A DNA stretch of 33,538 bases from Pseudonocardiaceae bacterium (GTDB lineage Bacteria > Actinomycetota > Actinomycetes > Mycobacteriales > Pseudonocardiaceae): the NCBI GenBank assembly GCA_009379845.1, contig WHSZ01000065.1, positions 1-33,538 on the forward strand. Direction: 5' to 3'. Within the stretch, counting starts at the first letter, position 1; each line of letters opens with the position of its first letter. The notes under the pieces are model-generated. The model made no database searches and was not told the DNA's origin. It saw only the letters and a list, made by a program, of their open reading frames with translations. Position numbers and translations under genes: made by a program. Of the stretch, positions 30,394-33,538 are shown piece by piece.

Positions 30394-30399
30394 ATATTA
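30394..30399 (-). promoter_or_regulatory. -10 element of the thioesterase gene (leaderless)
   Basis: TAATAT on the minus strand (30399-30394) is followed after 7 nt by the GTG at 30386. It overlaps the stop region of the upstream gene ending at 30397. The AT-rich hexamer stands out in GC-rich DNA; no clear -35 is visible. Confidence 0.45.
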
Positions 30400-30732
30400 C
30401 TGGTCGGTAAGCGGGTGAGCCCGCACTTTTCGCAGCATCTTGATGGTGACGAGGTGCCGGCGCTCGCCGTCAACCAGGCGGTACGCGCTGACTATCCAGG
30501 TGCCGGCGGCCGCGCGTACCCGCGCGAAGTAGTCCTCGGCGCACACCCGGGTGTAGTGCGCGAGGTAGCTCTCCTGCCGTTCCGCGCGGTGTTCGAAGCA
30601 GAAACCCTGGTCGTCCACGTACTCGGTGTACTCGTGCACGCGGTGCCCCTTGGCCAGCTCCCGGCAGTATTCGATCTCGTGTGGATAGTCCCAGATCAGC
30701 ACCGGGCAAGGGTTGAGCCGCAAACTCGGCAT
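30397..30732 (-). CDS. Small hypothetical protein divergent from the XRE-DUF5753 regulator
   Basis: A 111-aa protein, family not recognised. It begins MPSLRLNPCPVLIWDYPHEIE, then YCRELAKGHRVHEYTEYVDD, FCFEHRAERQESYLAHYTRV and TWIVSAYRLVDGERRHLVTI. It is rich in aromatic residues, histidine and cysteine, with alternating beta/alpha predicted. The ATG at 30732 is chosen because the divergent promoter lies just upstream. Small unknown genes often sit opposite XRE-DUF5753 regulators, and shared control by the 30745-30776 operator is likely. No function can be inferred. Confidence 0.6.
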   Translation of the reverse strand: MPSLRLNPCPVLIWDYPHEIEYCRELAKGHRVHEYTEYVDDQGFCFEHRAERQESYLAHYTRVCAEDYFARVRAAAGTWIVSAYRLVDGERRHLVTIKMLRKVRAHPLTDQ

Positions 30733-30744
30733 CAGGCGCGGTCG

Positions 30745-30782
30745 AGTCGCAAATTTCGACACGTCCACTTGCGACTTACTAT
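30745..30782 (+). promoter_or_regulatory. Operator overlapping the XRE-DUF5753 promoter
   Basis: An inverted repeat AGTCGCAA (30745-30752) / TTGCGACT (30769-30776), 16-nt spacer, surrounds a promoter: TTCGAC (-35, 30755-30760), 16 nt, TACTAT (-10, 30777-30782). The right arm abuts the -10, and the left arm is just upstream of the -35. Binding there would block this promoter, probably for autorepression, and could affect the divergent gene. Confidence 0.55.
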
Positions 30783-30814
30783 GAGTGCGCGCGAACCCGA
30801 GGGGTGATTCTTGC

Positions 30815-31639
30815 GTGGGCAAGATGAAGGAGCCGAACTTCCGGGCCCGGCAGCTGGGGCGCACCCTACGGCGGCTGCGCAAGCAGGCCGGGCTTGACCA
30901 GACCGACGTGGCCGACCGGATGCGGTGTAACCCCTCGAATATCAGTCGCCGCGAGGCCGGTCAGGTGCCGGACTATCCGGAGCTCCAGATGCTGCTGGAC
31001 ATTTACGGCGTGATCGTTTCGGACTGGGACGAGTACATCCGGATATGGGAACGCGCGCTTGAAAAGGGCAGGTGGCACGCCTACGGCCTGGGCGACAGGG
31101 GTTTCATCAGCCTTGAAGCTGAGGCTTACCAGCTCGGCTACATACCGGGCTTGCTACAGACCGCCGCGTATATGCGGGCAGGCTTCACCGAAGCGCGCAG
31201 GCCCATGAAGGGGGAAGACCTTGAGATCGCGATCGTGGTGCGCCAGCAGCGACAACGACGGTTAACGGAAGAATCAGTGCTACGGCTGCACGCAGTAATA
31301 GACGAGTCCGTATTGCTTCGGCCAATCTTGGCCCGAGAGGAACGCAAAGCCCAACTTGGTCAGATCATTGAGTACAGCGGACTGCCTTCGGTAACCGTCC
31401 AGGTGCTGCCCCTCTCTTGTGGCGCACATTCTGGACGAACCGGGAGCTTCACCATTCTGAGCTACGCGGAGCCGGAGGAACCCGATATCGCCTACATTGA
31501 GCACGGCTTTGGCTCGCTTCAGATTGAGAAAGCAGACGAGGTGGCGCTTGCTAGGCTGGTCTTTGACCATTTTGCCGACATCGCGCTGGACGAGCAGAAC
31601 TCAATCGCGTTGATCGAGCGAATGGTCGCCGATGTCTAG
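30815..31639 (+). CDS. XRE-family regulator with DUF5753 domain
   Basis: A 274-aa regulator. The N-terminal HTH_31/XRE (about 10-70) reads LGRTLRRLRKQAGLDQTDVAD and PSNISRREAGQVPDYPELQML. The C-terminal DUF5753 domain (about 90-270) includes ISLEAEAYQLGYIPGLLQTAAYMRA, typical of these regulators, and VTVQVLPLSCGAHSGRTGSFTIL. The GTG at 30815 is preferred because GAGGGG lies 10 nt upstream; ATG at 30824 is an alternative. The base composition of the second half is clearly more AT-rich than that of the neighbouring genes, suggesting transfer. It overlaps or abuts a DUF397 gene downstream, the usual partner in this WhiJ-like type of system. Confidence 0.93.
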   Translation: MGKMKEPNFRARQLGRTLRRLRKQAGLDQTDVADRMRCNPSNISRREAGQVPDYPELQMLLDIYGVIVSDWDEYIRIWERALEKGRWHAYGLGDRGFISLEAEAYQLGYIPGLLQTAAYMRAGFTEARRPMKGEDLEIAIVVRQQRQRRLTEESVLRLHAVIDESVLLRPILAREERKAQLGQIIEYSGLPSVTVQVLPLSCGAHSGRTGSFTILSYAEPEEPDIAYIEHGFGSLQIEKADEVALARLVFDHFADIALDEQNSIALIERMVADV

Positions 31640-31664
31640 GCCGAGCCGGAAGAGGCGAGCTTCG

Positions 31665-31859
31665 ATGCGCACCGTGAACCGAACAGGTGCCCACTGGCGC
31701 AAGAGCAGTTACAGCGATGGGGACGGCCACAATGGCAACTGCGTCGAGGTCGCGGTTACCGGGCCGGCTACGGCGGTTCGCGATTCGAAGAACCCTGCAG
31801 GCCCGGCCCTGGTTTTCTCAGCCTCCGCTTGGCGCGCCTTCCTCACCACCACGCGGTGA
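31665..31859 (+). CDS. DUF397 protein
   Basis: A 64-aa DUF397 protein, the small partner of XRE-DUF5753 regulators. The motif WRKSSYSDGDGHNGNCVEVAV is complete, and AVRDSKNPAGPALVFSASAW matches the family's second half. ATG at 31665 has GAGG 9 nt upstream. An in-frame ATG at 31632, overlapping the regulator stop by 8 nt, would add 11 basic residues. DUF397 proteins are thought to modulate the cognate XRE regulator, as described for the WhiJ-type loci of Streptomyces. Confidence 0.93.
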   Translation: MRTVNRTGAHWRKSSYSDGDGHNGNCVEVAVTGPATAVRDSKNPAGPALVFSASAWRAFLTTTR

Positions 31860-31939
31860 GCGGCGTGTCTGGATCGGGCCGGATGCTTCGACGTTCCCTG
31901 TGCAGGCGCAATCCGGCGCCATAAGGAGGGAACGGTCCG

Positions 31940-32554
31940 ATGGGAATCGTGTTCGCCAGCTTCTCGACGTCCCTGGACGGCTTCATCGCCCGTCCAGACA
32001 ACCACGTCGGCCCGCTGTTCGACTGGTACTGGAACGGTGATGTCGAGGTCACCCCGCCCGGGTACCCGATCACCTTTCACATGACGGCGGCGAGTGCCGC
32101 CTACTGGAAAGAGGTGTCCACGGAGGGCGCGTTCATCACCGGGCGGCGACTGTTCGACTTCACCAGTGGCTGGGGTGGCAGCCCGCCCAACGATAGCCCG
32201 ACGTTCGTGCTCACCCACCGGCCGCCGCCGGCGGATTGGCCACCCCGTCCGGACGCCCCGTTCACCTTCGTCAACGACCTGGAGTCGGCGATGACGCAGG
32301 CGAAGGAGGCGGCAGGCGACGGGGATATCGGGGTGGCGGGGCCCAACGTCGCGCAGCAGTGCCTGAACGCCGGGCTACTCGATGAGGTGCGCATCGACCT
32401 CGTGCCCGTGCTGCTGGGCTCCGGGATCCGCTACTTCGATCACCTCGACGAGGAGGTCGGGTTCGAGGACCCGATCGTGGTCGAGGGCAACCGCGTGACG
32501 CACCTCCGCTATCGCGTCAAGAAGGGCCAGTGTCCTGCGTCTGAAGTTCGTTGA
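31940..32554 (+). CDS. Dihydrofolate reductase-family / RibD C-terminal-like protein
   Basis: A 204-aa protein of the DHFR/RibD_C fold. It opens GIVFASFSTSLDGFIARPDN, the family N-terminus, then has AFITGRRLFDFTSGW, the NADPH-binding GDGDIGVAGPNVAQQCLNAG, and LDEVRIDLVPVLLGSGIRYFDHL. These proteins are NADPH-dependent reductases with unknown natural substrates. AAGGAGGG lies 10 nt before the ATG, a strong ribosome-binding site. It stands between the DUF397 gene and the HNH pseudogene, with no clear partner. Confidence 0.9.
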   Translation: MGIVFASFSTSLDGFIARPDNHVGPLFDWYWNGDVEVTPPGYPITFHMTAASAAYWKEVSTEGAFITGRRLFDFTSGWGGSPPNDSPTFVLTHRPPPADWPPRPDAPFTFVNDLESAMTQAKEAAGDGDIGVAGPNVAQQCLNAGLLDEVRIDLVPVLLGSGIRYFDHLDEEVGFEDPIVVEGNRVTHLRYRVKKGQCPASEVR

Positions 32555-32638
32555 AGAATTGTGGGGTTGTCTGATGGCGGGTGCGCGGCATGCGGGAGGA
32601 CGTGGGTGACCGGCCGGGCCCGTGGGTCTTTGGTGGCG

Positions 32639-33538
32639 TTATTCGACGGGGGTGTTGATGGGATTACGTCTAGGTCTTCGTTCCGGGGCGATGACCGCTG
32701 GGGGCAGGAATTCGGGTCTCCCGTCGGCGGCCATCCGAACTTCCCACGGGCTGTTGTGCAGTAGTCGGTGGTGGAATCCGCATAACAGGCACGTATTCGC
32801 CAGCGACGTCTCACCCATCTGTTCCCACTCGCGCAGGTGGTGAACCTGGGTGAGATGCGGTGGGCGATCGCAACCCGGGAAGCAACACCCCCGATCCCGG
32901 GCGACCAGGGCACGTCGCAGGTGCACCGTCGCCGTGCGCACCGACCGCCCGAGGTCGAGGGGCACCGACTGGGAATCGAGCACCACGGGGATCAGGCACG
33001 CATCACACGCCAGGTGCCGGATGCGGGTCACCGGAATCGGCAGCGTGCCATCCAACAGCGCCGTCCCCAGCCCAGTCCGCAGGCCCTCTTCCGGCACCAG
33101 GACCGACAAATGAGGACGTTCCCCCGCCTGCTCCGGCACCCTGCCACTGGCAGCGGCAAGGTCGAGGAGGTCGACGAACGCGTCGCCGTTGCGTTCGGCT
33201 GGTGGTGCGCTCGTCCGGCACCCCCTCGTGGGCGGGGCGGGGTTTCGCCAAGGGTGAGAGCAGCGCCTGCAACTGCGTGCCAGCCACCGCGTCGAGGTCG
33301 CCGGTGAATCCGAGGCGTCCGTTGCGTTTGCGGCTCATCCGCAGTTCGTTGTGGGGTTGTCCGGGGTCGGGGTCGTGGGGTTCGGGGCCGTCCGGGTCGA
33401 GGTGCGCGTGGATCCGCTGCCCCACCCGCGCCACCTGCACCGGATCAAACCGCCGCGCCGCGGCCACCAAGTCCCGCTCCGCCTGAGCCCGAACCTCCTC
33501 CGAAGTCCACTCCGGCAAGTCGGTGAGGGTGTTGTGGA
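32639..33538 (-). pseudogene. DUF222/HNH endonuclease-type (13E12 family) gene, frameshifted and truncated at the window end
   Basis: This is the C-terminal part of a 13E12-type gene whose 5' end lies beyond 33538. The DUF222 part (HNTLTDLPEWTSEEVRAQAE onward) is in one frame from 33538 to about 33200. The remainder (AERNGDAFVDLLDLAAASGR, then the HNH domain with CCFPGCDRPP, VHHLREW and CLLCGFHHRLLH) is in another frame ending at 32639. A single extra base near 33200, in the GGTGGT-flanked tract, would explain the break. The two halves rejoin into one normal sequence on removing it. It could be a true pseudogene, a programmed shift or a sequencing error. Confidence 0.85.

Noticed and set aside
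32639..33538. Two separate genes for the DUF222 and HNH parts
   Set aside because: The two halves join into one canonical 13E12-type protein when a single base near 33200 is removed, so one frameshifted gene is the simpler reading.
1..33538. CRISPR array, insertion sequence or prophage
   Set aside because: No regularly spaced repeats, transposase, integrase or phage structural genes were seen; the inverted repeats found are isolated.

Overview
The window is high-GC actinobacterial DNA with GTG starts, ATGA/GTGA stop-start overlaps and apparently leaderless genes. An XRE-DUF5753/DUF397 pair, an XRE-TPR regulator, a 13E12-type DUF222/HNH gene and the PadR-DrrAB layout suggest the Pseudonocardiaceae (Amycolatopsis and relatives). 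That is inference from gene content; there is no rRNA or other marker here. I see no CRISPR array, tRNA, rRNA or intact insertion sequence.

Layout. 1-2.7 kb: a small membrane protein, a PPOX/F420-type flavin protein, an unrecognised protein and an NAD(P)-binding protein. 2.7-7.2 kb: type II NADH dehydrogenase, GtrA-like membrane protein, aldonolactone oxidase, and a divergent PLP-dependent alanine-racemase-fold enzyme, followed by an 86-nt nested palindrome. 7.2-9.4 kb: a three-gene operon (membrane protein, SigL-like ECF sigma factor, zinc anti-sigma factor) divergent from a Rieske lipoprotein gene. Both promoters carry TTGAACC-N16-CGTATYT, so one sigma factor probably drives both. 9.4-12.6 kb: TetR regulator and a PadR-ATPase-permease (DrrAB-like) exporter operon with a PadR operator. 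12.6-13.07 kb: a gene-free stretch packed with inverted repeats. 13.07-16.3 kb: two small unknown genes, one with a CCCH zinc motif, divergent from an XRE-TPR regulator and a phosphotransferase gene. The regulator gene has an internal Shine-Dalgarno/GTG start that would yield a Tat-exported TPR protein. 16.7-19.7 kb: a copper operon (membrane protein, YcnI, CopC, CopD). 20-23.5 kb: a four-gene OpuC/ProU-type osmoprotectant ABC operon. 23.5-30.4 kb: DUF6474-like protein, TM0106-family nuclease, SDR, UDP-glucose dehydrogenase-like enzyme, gamma-glutamyltransferase and a hotdog thioesterase. 30.4-33.5 kb: a small unknown gene divergent from XRE-DUF5753/DUF397, a DHFR-like protein, and a frameshifted DUF222/HNH gene running off the window.

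The most interesting points are the internal start and Tat signal in the XRE-TPR gene, the mirrored ECF promoter pair, the structured 12.7-13.05 kb region, and the three-way-junction palindrome at 7.2 kb.
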